Assembly: GCF_018362975.1 (NCBI RefSeq)
Contig: NZ_CP074371.1
Span: 3,286,001-3,350,000, forward strand
Direction of reading: 5' to 3'
From: Nocardia tengchongensis
GTDB taxonomy: Bacteria; Actinomycetota; Actinomycetes; Mycobacteriales; Mycobacteriaceae
DNA: 64,000 nucleotides
The notes under the pieces are model-generated. The model was not told where the DNA came from. It saw only the letters and a program-made list of their open reading frames with translations, and searched no databases. Positions 26,234 through 36,782 of this stretch are shown one piece after another; position 1 is the stretch's first letter; every line of letters begins with the position of its first letter. The translations under genes and the position numbers were made by a program.

Positions 26234-27340
26234 TTGAGAACACCAGGCGAAATCGGCGATCAGAGCACACCCACTGCCCGAATCGGCGGTGGCGACGGTT
26301 CCGGACCGGCGGGGCGGACCGTTCGTTCCAGCATCGAATTGGCACCGGAGTCGGTATTCGGATTCCTGGGTTCGGCCGATGAGAACCTGCGTGAACTCGA
26401 GCGCCTCCTAGATGCCGACATCCACGTCCGCGGCAACTCCGTCACCCTCACCGGCAAGCCGGCCGATGTCGCGCTGGCCGAGCGGGTGGTGGCACAGCTG
26501 GTCGCGTTGACCGCGCGCAACCGGGTGGTCACGCCCGAGGCGGTGCGGCACACCTACTCCATGCTCACCGAGGGCTCCTCGGATTCGCCGGCCGAGGTGC
26601 TGAGCCTGGACATCCTGTCGCGGCGCGGCAAGACCATCCGGCCCAAGACGCTCAACCAGAAGCGCTACGTCGACGCCATCGACAAGCACACCATCGTGTT
26701 CGGCGTCGGCCCGGCCGGTACCGGCAAAACGTATCTGGCCATGGCCAAGGCCGTGCAGGCGTTGCAGACCAAGCAGGTCAACCGCATCATCCTGACCCGG
26801 CCTGCGGTCGAGGCGGGCGAGCGGCTGGGCTTCCTGCCCGGCACGCTCAACGAGAAGATCGACCCGTACCTGCGCCCGCTCTACGACGCGCTGCACGACA
26901 TGATGGATCCCGAGGCGATCCCGAAGCTGATGGCCGCCGGTGTCATCGAGGTCGCCCCGCTGGCGTACATGCGCGGCCGCACCTTGAACGATTCGTTCAT
27001 CATCCTCGACGAGGCGCAGAACACCACGGCCGAGCAGATGAAGATGTTCCTCACCCGCCTGGGCTTCGGCTCCAAGATCGTGGTGACCGGTGACATCACC
27101 CAGGTCGACCTGCCGAACAACGCGCGGTCGGGTCTGCGGGCGGCCACCGACATCCTGCACGGCATCGACGACATCCATATCGCGGAGCTCACCAGCGCCG
27201 ATGTGGTCCGGCACCCCCTGGTCGGGGCGATCGTCGACGCCTACGACCGGTACGAGTCGGAGACGCGGGCGCCCTCGGCGGTGCACTATCCGGGCAATCG
27301 GGCGCAACGGCGTGCCGCGAGCCGGGGAGACCGGCACTGA
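26234..27340 (+). CDS. phoH: PhoH-family ATPase (PhoH1)
   Basis: 368 residues. N-terminal KH-like segment (about 35-115), then a RecA-like ATPase with Walker A GPAGTGKT and Walker [11 protein letters not shown], and GDITQVDLP. PhoH proteins are RNA-associated ATPases; the position before ybeY is conserved across bacteria and points to RNA metabolism. TTG start at 26234 is the best available; the preceding 170 bases hold no gene. The C-terminus is Arg-rich. Confidence 0.9.
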   Translation: MRTPGEIGDQSTPTARIGGGDGSGPAGRTVRSSIELAPESVFGFLGSADENLRELERLLDADIHVRGNSVTLTGKPADVALAERVVAQLVALTARNRVVTPEAVRHTYSMLTEGSSDSPAEVLSLDILSRRGKTIRPKTLNQKRYVDAIDKHTIVFGVGPAGTGKTYLAMAKAVQALQTKQVNRIILTRPAVEAGERLGFLPGTLNEKIDPYLRPLYDALHDMMDPEAIPKLMAAGVIEVAPLAYMRGRTLNDSFIILDEAQNTTAEQMKMFLTRLGFGSKIVVTGDITQVDLPNNARSGLRAATDILHGIDDIHIAELTSADVVRHPLVGAIVDAYDRYESETRAPSAVHYPGNRAQRRAASRGDRH

Positions 27341-27362
27341 ACTCGACCACTACGCTGATCGG

Positions 27363-27920
27363 GTGAGTATCGAGATCGCCAACGAGTCGGGTATCGAGGT
27401 ATCCGAAGAAGAACTGGTCAGCGTCGCGCGGTTCGTGATCGGTCAGATGGATGTGCATCCGGCGGCCGAGCTGTCGATGGTGCTGGTCGATCTCGACACC
27501 ATGGCGGATCTACATATGCGCTGGATGGACCTGCCGGGTCCGACCGACGTGATGTCGTTCCCCATGGACGAACTGGAGCCGGGCGGGCGGCCCGATGCAG
27601 CCGAGCCCGGTCCCTCCATGCTCGGTGACATCGTGCTCTGCCCGGAGTTCGCGGCCCAGCAGGCCGAGAAGGCCGGGCATTCCATGGATCACGAGCTGGC
27701 GCTGCTGACCGTGCACGGCGTCCTGCACCTGCTCGGCTACGACCATGCCGAGGAGGAAGAGGAGAAGGAGATGTTCGCGCTCCAGGCCTCCCTGCTGGAG
27801 GGCTGGTACGAGAACGTGCGCCAGGAGATGCGCCGCGCGGAGCTCGCCGAGCGCGACCAGCGCCTGCTGGGCAAGACCGGATTCACCGATACGACCGGTG
27901 ATCCGCTGGGCCCGGCGTGA
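27363..27920 (+). CDS. ybeY: Endoribonuclease YbeY
   Basis: 185 residues. The zinc motif [11 protein letters not shown] (H-x3-H-x5-H) is present, with the Arg/Asp-rich fold strand [28 protein letters not shown] ahead of it. YbeY trims 16S rRNA 3' ends and takes part in ribosome quality control. GTG start at 27363, 22 bases after phoH. Its stop overlaps the next gene by four bases. The C-terminus is about 30 residues longer than the enterobacterial form, as in mycobacteria. Confidence 0.93.
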   Translation: MSIEIANESGIEVSEEELVSVARFVIGQMDVHPAAELSMVLVDLDTMADLHMRWMDLPGPTDVMSFPMDELEPGGRPDAAEPGPSMLGDIVLCPEFAAQQAEKAGHSMDHELALLTVHGVLHLLGYDHAEEEEEKEMFALQASLLEGWYENVRQEMRRAELAERDQRLLGKTGFTDTTGDPLGPA

Positions 27921-29254
27921 ATTCATTCGTTCTGCTGTTGCTGGCGATCGTCCTGGTCCCGGCCGGCGGGGTGTTCGCGGCGCTGGATTCGGCGCTGAAC
28001 ACCATTTCGCCCGCGCGCGTGGAGGATCTGGTGCGCGTCGAGCGCACCGGGGCCACGCGGCTGGCGCGCATCATCGCCGATCGTCCGCGCTATGTGAATC
28101 TCATGGTGCTGCTGCGCCTCACGTGTGAGATCACCGCGACGGTGCTCTTGGCGGCGGTGCTGCTGGACTGGCTGGGGGAAGCGCCGGCGCTGCTGATCAC
28201 GGCCGCGGTGATGGTGCTGGTCGACTACGTGGTGATCGGTGTCGGACCGCGCACGCTGGGCCGGCAGCACGCGTATTCGCTGGCGCTGGGGGCGTCGCTG
28301 CCGTTGCAGGCGATCGGTTCGCTGCTGGGCCCGATCAGCCGGCTGCTGATTCTGATCGGTAACGCGATCACTCCCGGTAAGGGATTCCGCAACGGCCCTT
28401 TCTCTTCCGAGATCGAGCTACGTGAAGTGGTGGATCTGGCGGGCGAGCGCGGCGTGGTGGATGCCGACGAGGCGCGCATGATCCAGTCGGTCTTCGAACT
28501 CGATTCGACTCCGGCGCGTGAGGTCATGGTGCCGCGCACCGAGATGGTGTGGATCGAGGCGGACAAGAACGCCGCGCAGGCCATGTCGCTGGCGGTGCGG
28601 TCCGGGCATTCGCGGATCCCGGTGATCGGGGAGAACGTCGACGACGTGCTCGGCGTCGTCTACCTCAAAGACCTTGTCCCGTACGCGGATCGGAGCCGCA
28701 AGGTGCAGGTCCGGCAGGTCATGCGGCCGGCGGTGTTCATCCCGGACTCCAAGCCGCTGGACGCGCTGCTCGACGAGATGCAGCGCCATCGCAACCATAT
28801 GGCGGTGCTGGTCGACGAGTACGGCGGCATCGCGGGCCTGGTCACCATCGAGGACATTCTCGAGGAGATCGTGGGCGAGATCGCCGACGAGTACGACAAG
28901 GACGAGATCGCCCCGATCGAGCAGATCGGGCCCGGCAAGTACCGGGTCTCGGCGCGACTGCCGATCGACGACCTGGGCGAGCTGTTCGACCTGGAGATCG
29001 AGGAGGAGGACGTCGACACGGTCGGCGGTCTGCTCGCGCACGCGCTGGGCCGCGTCCCGCTGCCCGGATCCAAGGCGGTCGTCCACGGTCTGCAGTTGAA
29101 GGGGGAGGGCGGGGCCGACACGCGTGGCCGCATGCGAATCCACACGGTGGTGGTGCGCCAGGCCCAGGAGAAGACGAAAAGCGAACCGGCGGATCAGGAT
29201 CCGGGCGGCGCACACGATGACGGAGAGGCCGATGACCGAGATGAACGCCGATGA
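27917..29254 (+). CDS. CorC/HlyC-type CNNM-CBS membrane protein
   Basis: 445 residues. An N-terminal CNNM domain with about three to four membrane helices ([48 protein letters not shown]), a CBS pair ([34 protein letters not shown] and [20 protein letters not shown]) and a C-terminal CorC_HlyC domain. The family takes part in Mg2+/Co2+ transport or efflux. GTG start overlaps the ybeY stop (GTGA); the next gene overlaps its end by four bases. Acidic C-terminal tail. Confidence 0.9.
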   Translation: MNSFVLLLLAIVLVPAGGVFAALDSALNTISPARVEDLVRVERTGATRLARIIADRPRYVNLMVLLRLTCEITATVLLAAVLLDWLGEAPALLITAAVMVLVDYVVIGVGPRTLGRQHAYSLALGASLPLQAIGSLLGPISRLLILIGNAITPGKGFRNGPFSSEIELREVVDLAGERGVVDADEARMIQSVFELDSTPAREVMVPRTEMVWIEADKNAAQAMSLAVRSGHSRIPVIGENVDDVLGVVYLKDLVPYADRSRKVQVRQVMRPAVFIPDSKPLDALLDEMQRHRNHMAVLVDEYGGIAGLVTIEDILEEIVGEIADEYDKDEIAPIEQIGPGKYRVSARLPIDDLGELFDLEIEEEDVDTVGGLLAHALGRVPLPGSKAVVHGLQLKGEGGADTRGRMRIHTVVVRQAQEKTKSEPADQDPGGAHDDGEADDRDERR

Positions 29255-29700
29255 TTGAGCTGGACGCCGAGGACGACAAGCTGCGGGTGCTGGCCCGCGG
29301 CGCGATGGGCCGCACGGGCGGTCGCGGCGGCGCGGCCGTACGCGACAGCGACGGGCGCACCTACGCGGCCGGGACCGTGGAGCTGGCCGCGCTCGGGCTG
29401 ACCGCGTTGCAGGCGGCGGTGGCGGCCGCGATCTCCAGTGGCGCAACGGGTTTCGAGGCGGCCTTGGTGGTGGCGGGCAAGCTGTCGGACCCGGGTGTGG
29501 CCGCTGTGCGTGAGGTATCGCCGTCGGCGCGAATCGTTTTCACCGATGTCAAGGGCGCGGTGTTCGACGTGCTGGAGGGTGACGGCGACTACGGCGTCGA
29601 GAATCCGATCGCGGCGCTGCCGCCCTCGGACAATGTCGCGGGGGCGCGTGAGGTCCCGGCGGGCTTCGATCTGGACACCGAGTCGGAGGTTTTCGAATGA
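29251..29700 (+). CDS. Cytidine-deaminase-like conserved protein (Rv2365c type)
   Basis: 149 residues, small acidic protein between the CorC-like gene and era, overlapping both by four bases. Patterns such as [28 protein letters not shown] resemble the cytidine deaminase fold, but the zinc-binding HAE and PCxxC motifs are absent. It is therefore unlikely to deaminate. The gene occupies the same place in mycobacteria; role unknown. Confidence 0.75.
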   Translation: MIELDAEDDKLRVLARGAMGRTGGRGGAAVRDSDGRTYAAGTVELAALGLTALQAAVAAAISSGATGFEAALVVAGKLSDPGVAAVREVSPSARIVFTDVKGAVFDVLEGDGDYGVENPIAALPPSDNVAGAREVPAGFDLDTESEVFE

Positions 29701-30638
29701 GTGGCAAGGACGAATTCCGTTCCGGTTTCGTATGTTTCGTGGGCCGGCCGAACACCGGCAAGTCCACGCTGACCAATGCGCTGGTGGGGCAGAAGATCGC
29801 CATCACCTCCTCGCGTCCGCAGACCACGCGGCACACGATTCGCGGCATCGTGCACCGCGAGCACACGCAGCTGATCCTGGTCGACACCCCCGGTCTGCAC
29901 CGGCCGCGCACGCTGCTCGGTCAGCGCCTCAACGACCTGGTGCGCGATACCTATTCCGAGGTCGACGTGATCGCGGTGTGCATTCCGGCCGACGAGAAGA
30001 TCGGTCCCGGTGACCGCTGGATCGTCGACCAGATCAAGACCATGGCGCCCAAGACGACGCTGCTGGGTGTGGTCACCAAGATCGACAAGGTGAGCCGCGA
30101 CCAGGTCGCCCACCAGTTGATGGCCGTCTCCCAGCTGCTGGGTCCCGAGGCCGAGGTGGTTCCGGTCTCCGCGGTCAAGGGTGAGCAGGTCGAGGTGCTC
30201 ATCGACGTCATCGCCTCGCAGATGCCCGAAGGCCCGGCCTTCTATCCGGACGGCGAGCTCACCGACGAGCCCGAGGAAGTCCTGATGGCCGAGCTCATTC
30301 GCGAGGCCGCCCTGGAGGGCGTGCGCGACGAGCTCCCGCACTCGCTGGCCGTGGTGATCGAGGAGGTCCTCGAGCGCGAGGAGAACGACGACCAGGAGAC
30401 CGAGGGTCGCCGTTCGGCCGAGGGCATGCTCGACGTGCACGCCCTGCTCTACGTGGAGCGCCCCAGCCAGAAGGCCATCATCATCGGCAAGGGTGGCGCC
30501 CGCCTCAAGGAGGTCGGCACCAACGCTCGCAAGCAGATCGAGCACATCCTCGGCACCCGCATCTACCTGCACCTGCACGTGAAGGTGGCCAAGGACTGGC
30601 AGCGCGATCCCAAGCAGCTGGGCAAGCTCGGCTTCTGA
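29697..30638 (+). CDS. era: GTPase Era
   Basis: 313 residues. GTPase with G1 GRPNTGKST, G2 at QTTRHTIRG, G3 DTPG and G4 TKID, then a C-terminal KH domain with IIIGKGGARLKEVGT. It binds the 3' end of 16S rRNA and helps 30S assembly. Era uses GRPN-T-GKST where most have GRPNVGKST. ATG overlaps the previous stop (ATGA). A very strong terminator follows. Confidence 0.95.
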   Translation: MSGKDEFRSGFVCFVGRPNTGKSTLTNALVGQKIAITSSRPQTTRHTIRGIVHREHTQLILVDTPGLHRPRTLLGQRLNDLVRDTYSEVDVIAVCIPADEKIGPGDRWIVDQIKTMAPKTTLLGVVTKIDKVSRDQVAHQLMAVSQLLGPEAEVVPVSAVKGEQVEVLIDVIASQMPEGPAFYPDGELTDEPEEVLMAELIREAALEGVRDELPHSLAVVIEEVLEREENDDQETEGRRSAEGMLDVHALLYVERPSQKAIIIGKGGARLKEVGTNARKQIEHILGTRIYLHLHVKVAKDWQRDPKQLGKLGF

Positions 30639-30654
30639 CCGGAGCTCTCACGCG

Positions 30655-30695
30655 AGTGGCACATCACCCATCGGTGATGTGCCACTTCGTTTTTC
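30655..30695. terminator. Bidirectional intrinsic terminator between era and the amidase gene
   Basis: AGTGGCACATCACC (30655-30668), 4-base loop, GGTGATGTGCCACT (30673-30686): perfect 14-bp stem followed by TCGTTTTT. Sits between two convergent genes, 16 bases after the era stop. Confidence 0.9.
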
Positions 30696-30704
30696 GGGGC
30701 CGGA

Positions 30705-32120
30705 TCAGGGCTGGGGCCACCACGGCGTGGGCCGGGTCTTGTGCCACTGCAATTCCGATTCCAGCTGGGCCGCAACCGAAACCAGCAGTTCCTCGGAGTT
30801 GTCGGGCCCCATCAGCTGGGAGCCGACCGGGAGCCCGGCGGCGGTGAAGCCGGAGGGGATGTTCACCGCGGGCCAGCCCAGCACGTTCCACGGCCAGGTG
30901 TAGGGGCAGGCGGCGGTGATCAGTTCGTCGGTGGCCCAGGAGCCGATGCCGTCGATCTCGCGGACGCCCGGCGGCGGGGTGGCGGTGGTGGGGGCCAGCA
31001 CCAGGTCGAAGTCGTCGAAGATGCGTCCGGTCTGCTTGCGCAGCAGCGGTTCCGCGCGGCGGGCGGCGAACAGCAGCGGGGACAGCAGGCTGCCAACGGT
31101 GGCGTTGTGGTCGGTGCGCGGGTCGACTTGCGCACCGGGCAGGCGGTCGAGGGCGTCGCGGATGCCGACCATGGAGCGCGGCAGGAAGGTCGCGCCCATC
31201 AGCACGCCGTAGTGGACGTCGGCGAGGGTGACCTGGTGGCCGAGGCGGCGCAGGGTGGCGGCGGTGGCGTGGACGCGGGCCTCGACCTCGCGGTCGAGCG
31301 CGGTCTTGGTGGCGGTGAACGGGATTCGCAGCGACAGCGCGATACGCAGCCGGCCCGGGTCGCGGCCGACGGCGTCGCTGACGCGCAGGGCGGGCGGGGT
31401 GTGCAGGTCGCCGGGGTGCGGGCCGGCGGCGGCGTCGAGCAGCAGGGCGGCGTCGGCGACGGTGCGGGCCAGGGGGCCGTTCACGGTGAGGCCGTGGAAC
31501 GCTTCGGGCAGTGGCCAGGTGGAGATGCGTCCGCGCTGGGGTTTGATGCCGAACAGGTTGTTCCAGGCGGCGGGGATGCGGACCGAGCCCGCGCCGTCGG
31601 AACCCAGTGCGGCGGGCACCAATCCGGCGGCGACGGCTGCGGCGGATCCGCCGGACGAACCGCCGGGGGTGTGGCCGGCACTCCACGGATTGGTGGTGTG
31701 CCCGAAGGCGTCTCCGCTGGTGAACGGCAGCTGGCCGAGCTCACAGGTATTGGTCTTGCCGACGATGACCGCGCCCGCGGCGCGCAGCCGCCGGACCGCT
31801 TCGGCGTCCTCGGCCTTGGCCGGGAAGTCGCCGCCGCAGCCGAACGCGGTCGGGGTGCCGGCCAGGTCGGTGTCGTCCTTGATGGCGAGGGGGACGCCGA
31901 GCAGTGGATCGCGTTGTCCGGCTGCGAGTTTGCGATCTGCTTCGGCGGCTTCGGCGAGGGCTTCGGCCCGGCGCACGATCCGGAAGGCGTTGAGCGCGCC
32001 TTGGCTGGCTTCGATCCGATCGAGGACGGCGGTGGTCGCCTCGACCGAGGTGAAGGTGCCTGCCGCCAGTGCCGCCGCGAGTTCCGTCAGGCCGAGTTCG
32101 CCGACCGCCGCCATCGTCAT
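30705..32120 (-). CDS. Amidase-signature family amidase (AmiA2-like)
   Basis: 471 residues. Ser-cisSer-Lys hydrolase: Lys in GVPLAIKDDTD, the Gly/Ser block TPGGSSGGSAAAVAAG with the cis-Ser, and the nucleophile region LGSDGAGSVRIPAAW. It hydrolyses amides; substrate unknown. Start: ATG 32120 with a GAGACGGGA SD-like run; ATG 32141 is also possible. Opposite in strand to era and recO, as amiA2 (Rv2363) is in M. tuberculosis. Confidence 0.88.
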   Translation of the reverse strand: MTMAAVGELGLTELAAALAAGTFTSVEATTAVLDRIEASQGALNAFRIVRRAEALAEAAEADRKLAAGQRDPLLGVPLAIKDDTDLAGTPTAFGCGGDFPAKAEDAEAVRRLRAAGAVIVGKTNTCELGQLPFTSGDAFGHTTNPWSAGHTPGGSSGGSAAAVAAGLVPAALGSDGAGSVRIPAAWNNLFGIKPQRGRISTWPLPEAFHGLTVNGPLARTVADAALLLDAAAGPHPGDLHTPPALRVSDAVGRDPGRLRIALSLRIPFTATKTALDREVEARVHATAATLRRLGHQVTLADVHYGVLMGATFLPRSMVGIRDALDRLPGAQVDPRTDHNATVGSLLSPLLFAARRAEPLLRKQTGRIFDDFDLVLAPTTATPPPGVREIDGIGSWATDELITAACPYTWPWNVLGWPAVNIPSGFTAAGLPVGSQLMGPDNSEELLVSVAAQLESELQWHKTRPTPWWPQP

Positions 32121-32583
32121 GTGAGTCCCGTCTCTATCCATACTCGGGAGTAACATAGTGCGACTTTGGTCACACGTCCAACAGGTGGTGGAGGCGTGAC
32201 CAACAGGCGGAGGTTGTGAAAAGTGCCCGTCCTCCGGGCTCAGTGATCCCCGGTGGGCTCGCCCGAGGGCGCACTGCCGTCCGGCCCACCCCTCCGGGGC
32301 CGGACGGCAGTACACGGGTGGATCGCCCCGCCCACGCGGCGGGCGATGCGCAGGGACCGAGGCGCGGACGGCACGGCCGCCCACCGGGAGCCGGCGGCGG
32401 GAGTCTGGCGTGTCATGGAGTCCTCCGGTGGCTGATCCGAATTCTCGGCGCTGTGGGTTTCAGCCTGGTTTCCGTCGCCAACCGCGGGCCAACGAACTTC
32501 TAATCGCGCCGGCCCGGTGACCCGCCGCGCTACACGCCGTGACTCGTCACCGCCCGGTCGGTCCCGCGTGCGAGACTGTTGCG
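32121..32583. other. Divergent intergenic region with twin strong hairpins
   Basis: Between the amidase and recO starts. Two consecutive GC-rich stem-loops dominate. The first has arms ACTGCCGTCCGGCCC (32273-32287) and GGGCCGGACGGCAGT (32297-32311), 15 bp perfect with a 9-base loop. The second pairs ATCGCCCCGCC (32322-32332) with GGCGGGCGAT (32338-32347) with one bulge. No T-run and no ORF with an SD. A 95-codon frame at 32216-32503 is not convincing. Candidate structured RNA, or terminator of an unseen transcript. Confidence 0.5.
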
Positions 32584-33357
32584 GTGCGGTTGTATCGGGA
32601 TCATGCGGTGGTGTTGCGCCAGCACAAGCTGGGCGAGGCGGACCGTATCGTCACGCTGCTGACCCGCCAGCACGGTCTGGTGCGTGCGGTTGCCAGGGGT
32701 GTGCGGCGCACTCGCTCCAAGTTCGGGGCCCGCCTGGAACCCTTCGCCTACGTGGACATCCAGCTACATCCGGGCCGCAATCTCGACACCGTCACCCAGG
32801 TGCACACGGTCGAAACCTTCGCCGCCGACATCGTCGCCGACTACGGCCGCTACACCACCGCCTGCGCGGTCCTGGAAACTGCCGAACGCCTGGCGGGCGA
32901 GGAGGGCGCCCCCGCCGCCCGCCTGCACACCCTCACCGCGGGCGCCCTGCGCGCCATCGCACTCGGCCGCCGCCCGCACGAACTGATCCTCGACGCATTC
33001 CTGTTGCGCGCCATGGCCTTCGCCGGTTGGGCCCCCGCCCTCGACGACTGTGCCCGCTGCGCCACCCCCGGCCCGCACCGCGCCTTCCACGTGGCCGCCG
33101 GCGGCGCGGTCTGTGTCCACTGCCGCCCGCCCGGCGCGGCCACCCCCATCCTCGGCGTCCTCGACCACATGAGCGCCCTCAACCGCGGCGACTGGTCCGG
33201 CGTCGACGCCGTCCCCGAAACCCACCGCCGCCAGGCCAGCGGCCTCATCGCCGCCCACCTCCAATGGCACCTCGAACGCCAACTCCGCACCCTCCCCCTC
33301 ATCGAACGCACCCGCCCCCACGACTCCGTCGACCGCACCCCAGCCGCCCTCGGCTGA
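32584..33357 (+). CDS. recO: DNA repair protein RecO
   Basis: 257 residues. N-terminal OB fold opening MRLYRDHAVVLRQHKLGEADRIV, then the helical domain and a zinc site in DCARCATPGPHRAFH and AVCVHCRPPG. RecO loads RecA on gapped DNA with RecR. The GTG at 32584 gives the conserved family N-terminus; a GTG at 32539 would add 15 residues unlike the family. Same position as Rv2362c. Confidence 0.93.
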   Translation: MRLYRDHAVVLRQHKLGEADRIVTLLTRQHGLVRAVARGVRRTRSKFGARLEPFAYVDIQLHPGRNLDTVTQVHTVETFAADIVADYGRYTTACAVLETAERLAGEEGAPAARLHTLTAGALRAIALGRRPHELILDAFLLRAMAFAGWAPALDDCARCATPGPHRAFHVAAGGAVCVHCRPPGAATPILGVLDHMSALNRGDWSGVDAVPETHRRQASGLIAAHLQWHLERQLRTLPLIERTRPHDSVDRTPAALG

Positions 33358-33475
33358 CCGGGGATCACCCGGCGTCGTCCCTGGGAGTCTCGGTCACCGG
33401 CCGCGCGAATACCGTTCCGGATCAGTGAGATTCGATACAGGGCCGAGGAACCTTAGGGAGCCTAAAGTTCTCGGC

Positions 33476-34693
33476 ATGTCGGGTTCTCGAAATCGAAAGT
33501 TCGCAGGGGTGGGCGGACGCCTGTCGGTGGCCGTGGTGGCCGGACTCGTTGCCTCCGGGGCTGCCGTCGCAGCCGCCGAGCCGGTGCTGCCCGGCTTGCC
33601 GTTCGGCGGACTCGCGTACACGGTGAAGGTCGAGAAGGACGGGGTGGGTGACGGGTTCATCTACTACACGACCGGGGTGAGTGCGGCGGCGCTGGTGCCG
33701 GGGTTGGGGACTGTCGCGGGGGCGCTGCCGGGTGGGCGGCCGGCGAATGTGATCGCGGATCGGGCCGGGAAGGAGATTCGGCGGTATGAACCGCCTGCGG
33801 GGCAGGATGTCTCGAACTTCCGGACGCAGGTGTATCAGGGGCGCAAGGTGCTGACCTGGTGGCAGGGGAGCACGGTGGCGGGGCACGGGTCGGGGGTGGG
33901 GATCATCGCGGATGAGAACTTTCAGGTGTTGGCGACCGTGGATCCGGGTGGGGCCGGCGCGGATGTGCACGAGTTCCGGCTGACTCCGGACGGGCATGCG
34001 CTGGTCACCTCGTATCCGCAGGTCGGCGCGGATCTCACCGCGATCGGCGGCCCGGCGAACGGGAAGATGTTCGACACCGTCGCGCTCGTGATCGACGTGG
34101 CCTCGGGTAGGCAGCTGTTCCGGTGGAGCGCGGCCGAGCACGTGCCGCTGAGCGAATCGGAGACCTCCGGCAAGCTCACCGGCGACGTCTACGACCCGTA
34201 TCACGCCAATTCGATCAGCCTCGATCCGTCGGGGAATCTGGTGGTGTCGCTGCGCAATACGGCAGCCGTCTACGACATCGACCCCGTCACCGGCGCGATC
34301 CGCTGGCAGCTCGGCGGCAAGCACCCCACGCTGGCCGCCGACCCGGATGTGCGATTCGCCTTCCAGCACGACGCCGAATTCACCGATGCCTCGACGCTGC
34401 GCCTGTTCAACAACAACTCCGACGGCCCGGAATCGCGCGGCAAGTCGAGTGTGGAGTGGATCCGTATCGACGAGGCCGCCCAGCGCGCCACCCTGGTGCG
34501 CAATCAGGAACATCCCGAAGGGCTGGTGACCATGGCCATGGGCAACGCCGAGGCCCTCCCCAACGGCAATACCCTCGTCAGCTGGGGCATGACGCCCCGC
34601 ATCTCGGAGTTCGCCCCGAACGGCGAGCTCGTCTACGACGCGGTACTGCCCTTCGGCACCTACCGCGCCTACCTCGACGCCCTCCCGAGCTGA
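33476..34693 (+). CDS. Secreted arylsulfotransferase-like beta-propeller protein
   Basis: 405 residues with a signal peptide ([24 protein letters not shown]). The body has beta-propeller repeats and typical ASST-family stretches: [53 protein letters not shown] and [13 protein letters not shown] enzymes transfer sulfate between phenols; the conserved His of HDAEF and HANSI could be catalytic, but activity is not shown. ATG 33476 fits the signal peptide. A TTAGG-GAG-CCTAA dyad (33453-33465) sits just before it. Confidence 0.75.
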   Translation: MSGSRNRKFAGVGGRLSVAVVAGLVASGAAVAAAEPVLPGLPFGGLAYTVKVEKDGVGDGFIYYTTGVSAAALVPGLGTVAGALPGGRPANVIADRAGKEIRRYEPPAGQDVSNFRTQVYQGRKVLTWWQGSTVAGHGSGVGIIADENFQVLATVDPGGAGADVHEFRLTPDGHALVTSYPQVGADLTAIGGPANGKMFDTVALVIDVASGRQLFRWSAAEHVPLSESETSGKLTGDVYDPYHANSISLDPSGNLVVSLRNTAAVYDIDPVTGAIRWQLGGKHPTLAADPDVRFAFQHDAEFTDASTLRLFNNNSDGPESRGKSSVEWIRIDEAAQRATLVRNQEHPEGLVTMAMGNAEALPNGNTLVSWGMTPRISEFAPNGELVYDAVLPFGTYRAYLDALPS

Positions 34694-34707
34694 CCGGCCG
34701 AGCGCGC

Positions 34708-34733
34708 GGCGGGGAAATGCCGGTTTCCTCGCC
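34708..34733 (+). terminator. Hairpin after the arylsulfotransferase-like gene
   Basis: GGCGGGGAAA (34708-34717), loop TGCCGG, TTTCCTCGCC (34724-34733): 10 bp with one G-T pair. Confidence 0.5.
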
Positions 34734-34817
34734 GCCGCGGGCCGTCCTGTGGACCGAATGTGGAGGTCTCGTGCCAATCGTGTGGGCGGCGTTCGGCGCT
34801 GTGCGGCGTCGGGCAGG

Positions 34818-35621
34818 ATGGTGGGCGTGATCGGTAACCGGAAGTCATCGACTGAGCAGCGTGTTGTGCGGCCGCCGTCGCCGCATCCGTCGGGGGCGGT
34901 GCCGCCGGCGATTCCGGCGGAGTTCGTGCCCAGGCACGTCGCGCTGGTGATGGACGGGAACGGCCGCTGGGCGCAGGAGCGCGGGCTGCCGCGCACCGCG
35001 GGGCACGAGCGCGGCGAGGCGGTGCTCATGGACACCGTCGAGGGCTGCATCGAGATGGGTGTGAAGTGGCTGTCGGCGTACGCGTTCTCCACCGAGAACT
35101 GGCGGCGCAGCCCGGACGAGGTCCGGTTCCTGATGGGCTTCAACCGCGATGTGATCCGCCGCCGCCGCGACGAGATGCACGAGATGGGTGTGCGGGTGCG
35201 GTGGGCCGGTCGGCGACCGCGCCTGTGGCGCAGCGTGATCAAGGAATTGGAAGTCGCGCAGGAGCTCACCAAGGACAATACGGTGATGACCCTCACCATG
35301 TGCGTCAACTATGGTGGCCGCGCCGAGATCGCCGATGCCGCACGAGAAATCGCGCGCCGGGTGGCGGCGGGTGAACTGGATCCGGAGAAGGTCACCGAGG
35401 CGACGGTGGCCCAGTACCTGGACGAACCCGATATGCCGGATGTGGACCTGTTCCTGCGGCCCTCGGGTGAGCTGCGCAGCTCCAACTTCCTGATCTGGCA
35501 GGCCGCGTACGCCGAATTCGTGTTCCAGGAAACGCTTTTCCCCGATTTCGATCGCCGCAACCTCTGGGCCGCCTGCCTGGAGTACGCCAAGCGTGACCGC
35601 CGTTTCGGAGGTGTCAAGTGA
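34818..35621 (+). CDS. uppS: cis-Prenyltransferase (decaprenyl/undecaprenyl diphosphate synthase)
   Basis: 267 residues. Catalytic Asp in [16 protein letters not shown], then [25 protein letters not shown] and the C-terminal [21 protein letters not shown]. It extends short prenyl diphosphates with isopentenyl diphosphate to the carrier lipid for cell-wall synthesis; close in sequence pattern to Rv2361c, which makes decaprenyl diphosphate. Start is uncertain between ATG 34818 and GTG 34827. The next gene overlaps the stop by four bases. Confidence 0.93.
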   Translation: MVGVIGNRKSSTEQRVVRPPSPHPSGAVPPAIPAEFVPRHVALVMDGNGRWAQERGLPRTAGHERGEAVLMDTVEGCIEMGVKWLSAYAFSTENWRRSPDEVRFLMGFNRDVIRRRRDEMHEMGVRVRWAGRRPRLWRSVIKELEVAQELTKDNTVMTLTMCVNYGGRAEIADAAREIARRVAAGELDPEKVTEATVAQYLDEPDMPDVDLFLRPSGELRSSNFLIWQAAYAEFVFQETLFPDFDRRNLWAACLEYAKRDRRFGGVK

Positions 35622-36025
35622 CCGATCAACTCACTCCCGCAGAGGAATTGCAGGAGCGCGCCCGCGCCCTGCTGCTGCGCTACGGCGTGGACGTCCGGGA
35701 GGAGGAGGGCGGTCTCGGCTTCGAGTACGAGGGCGCGCTGTGCTCGCTGCGCGGCGTCAATCTGTCGCCGGGCCTGGATGTGCTGGCGCTCATGTGCATT
35801 CTGGCCTGGGATCGCCCGGTGAAGCCGCAGTTGCACAAGCGGGTCGCCGAACGCAATGCCGCGCTCCAGTTCGGCACGCTGACGGTGGTGTCGCGCGACA
35901 AGCTCGCCGATGTCATCCTGCGCTTCACGTTCCCGGCCGCGGGCCTGGAGGACGAGCCGCTCGCCACCATGCTGCTGTTGACGCTCTCCGGTGCGGGCCG
36001 GGCCCGTCAGGGCCTGCTGCCCTGA
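35618..36025 (+). CDS. YbjN-like small protein
   Basis: 135 residues, acidic, no signal or membrane segment. It opens with a helix ([14 protein letters not shown]) followed by alternating strands and helices like the YbjN / type III chaperone fold; identity is tentative. Overlaps uppS by four bases (GTGA), so the two are translationally coupled. Function unknown. Confidence 0.6.
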   Translation: MTDQLTPAEELQERARALLLRYGVDVREEEGGLGFEYEGALCSLRGVNLSPGLDVLALMCILAWDRPVKPQLHKRVAERNAALQFGTLTVVSRDKLADVILRFTFPAAGLEDEPLATMLLLTLSGAGRARQGLLP

Positions 36026-36047
36026 CGGTCGCGCGTCCGGGATCGGT

Positions 36048-36677
36048 TCAGGCTCGGGCGGTTTCGGGTTCCCCGGCGGCGCTGCGGTAGCCGGGGAGGA
36101 TGTCGGTGATGCCGCGCGCGAAGGTGTCCGGGTCGGCGTCGCCGAGGATCAGATGCTGCAGGATGAACCCGGGTAGGAGCCCGAGGAGGATCTTGGCCAC
36201 GGCGTCGGTGTCGGCGTCGGGGGACAGCCAGCCCGCGTCACGCATGCGGTTGGCGTAGTCGAACCAGAGGCGGCGGAAGCCGAGGATGTTGGTGCGGACG
36301 TAGTCGGCGATTTTGGCGTCGGTGAGGGCCAGCGCCCAGGCCTGGGGGATGACCCGGACCGGCCCGCCGGGCGCGCTGAGCTTGATGACGTCCGCGCTGA
36401 TCAGGCGGACCAGTTCGGGCGGGGTGAGCAGGGGGTCGCTGTAGACGGCCTCGGTGAGGGTGGCGCGCAGGTCGACGGTGGCCTCGGTGGCCAGCGCCTC
36501 GATGATGTCGTTCTTGGATTTGAAGTAGCGGTAGACCGCTCCGGCGGAGAGCCCGGATTCGGCGAAGACGTCCTGCATGGTGGTGGCGTGCAGGCCTTTG
36601 CGGGCGAAACAGGTCTGAGCGGCGTCGAGAATCTGCTGTCTACGGCGTTCCAGGTGATCCGCGCTGACTCTGGGCAT
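36048..36677 (-). CDS. TetR-family transcriptional regulator
   Basis: 209 residues. N-terminal helix-turn-helix (RRQQILDAAQTCFARKGLHATTM, GLSAGAVYRYFKSKNDII) and a ligand-binding helical domain. Target and ligand are unknown. An AT-rich dyad 14 bases upstream of its ATG is a likely autoregulatory operator. Converges with the uppS pair. Confidence 0.9.
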   Translation of the reverse strand: MPRVSADHLERRRQQILDAAQTCFARKGLHATTMQDVFAESGLSAGAVYRYFKSKNDIIEALATEATVDLRATLTEAVYSDPLLTPPELVRLISADVIKLSAPGGPVRVIPQAWALALTDAKIADYVRTNILGFRRLWFDYANRMRDAGWLSPDADTDAVAKILLGLLPGFILQHLILGDADPDTFARGITDILPGYRSAAGEPETARA

Positions 36678-36690
36678 GCGCCAAAACTAA

Positions 36691-36704
36691 AACGAATATC
36701 CGTT
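36691..36704 (-). promoter_or_regulatory. Probable TetR operator
   Basis: AACGAATATCCGTT: 14-bp dyad (AACG..CGTT ends, ATAT core, one symmetric mismatch pair), immediately upstream of the TetR gene. Confidence 0.5.
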
Positions 36705-36782
36705 CTCAACAAGCTGACAATGGCATGTCAGCCTTGTCCATTCGGTTGCGAATTTGCAAGGGCCGAACGGGATTCCGGCAGG

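Noticed and set aside
32216..32503. 95-codon frame between the amidase and recO
   Set aside because: Low-complexity Arg/Gly/Pro sequence across the strong hairpins, no SD.
33453..33465. TTAGG-GAG-CCTAA before the arylsulfotransferase-like gene as a second iron box
   Set aside because: The arms match the IdeR ends but are 3 bases apart instead of 9, so it cannot be a normal IdeR site.
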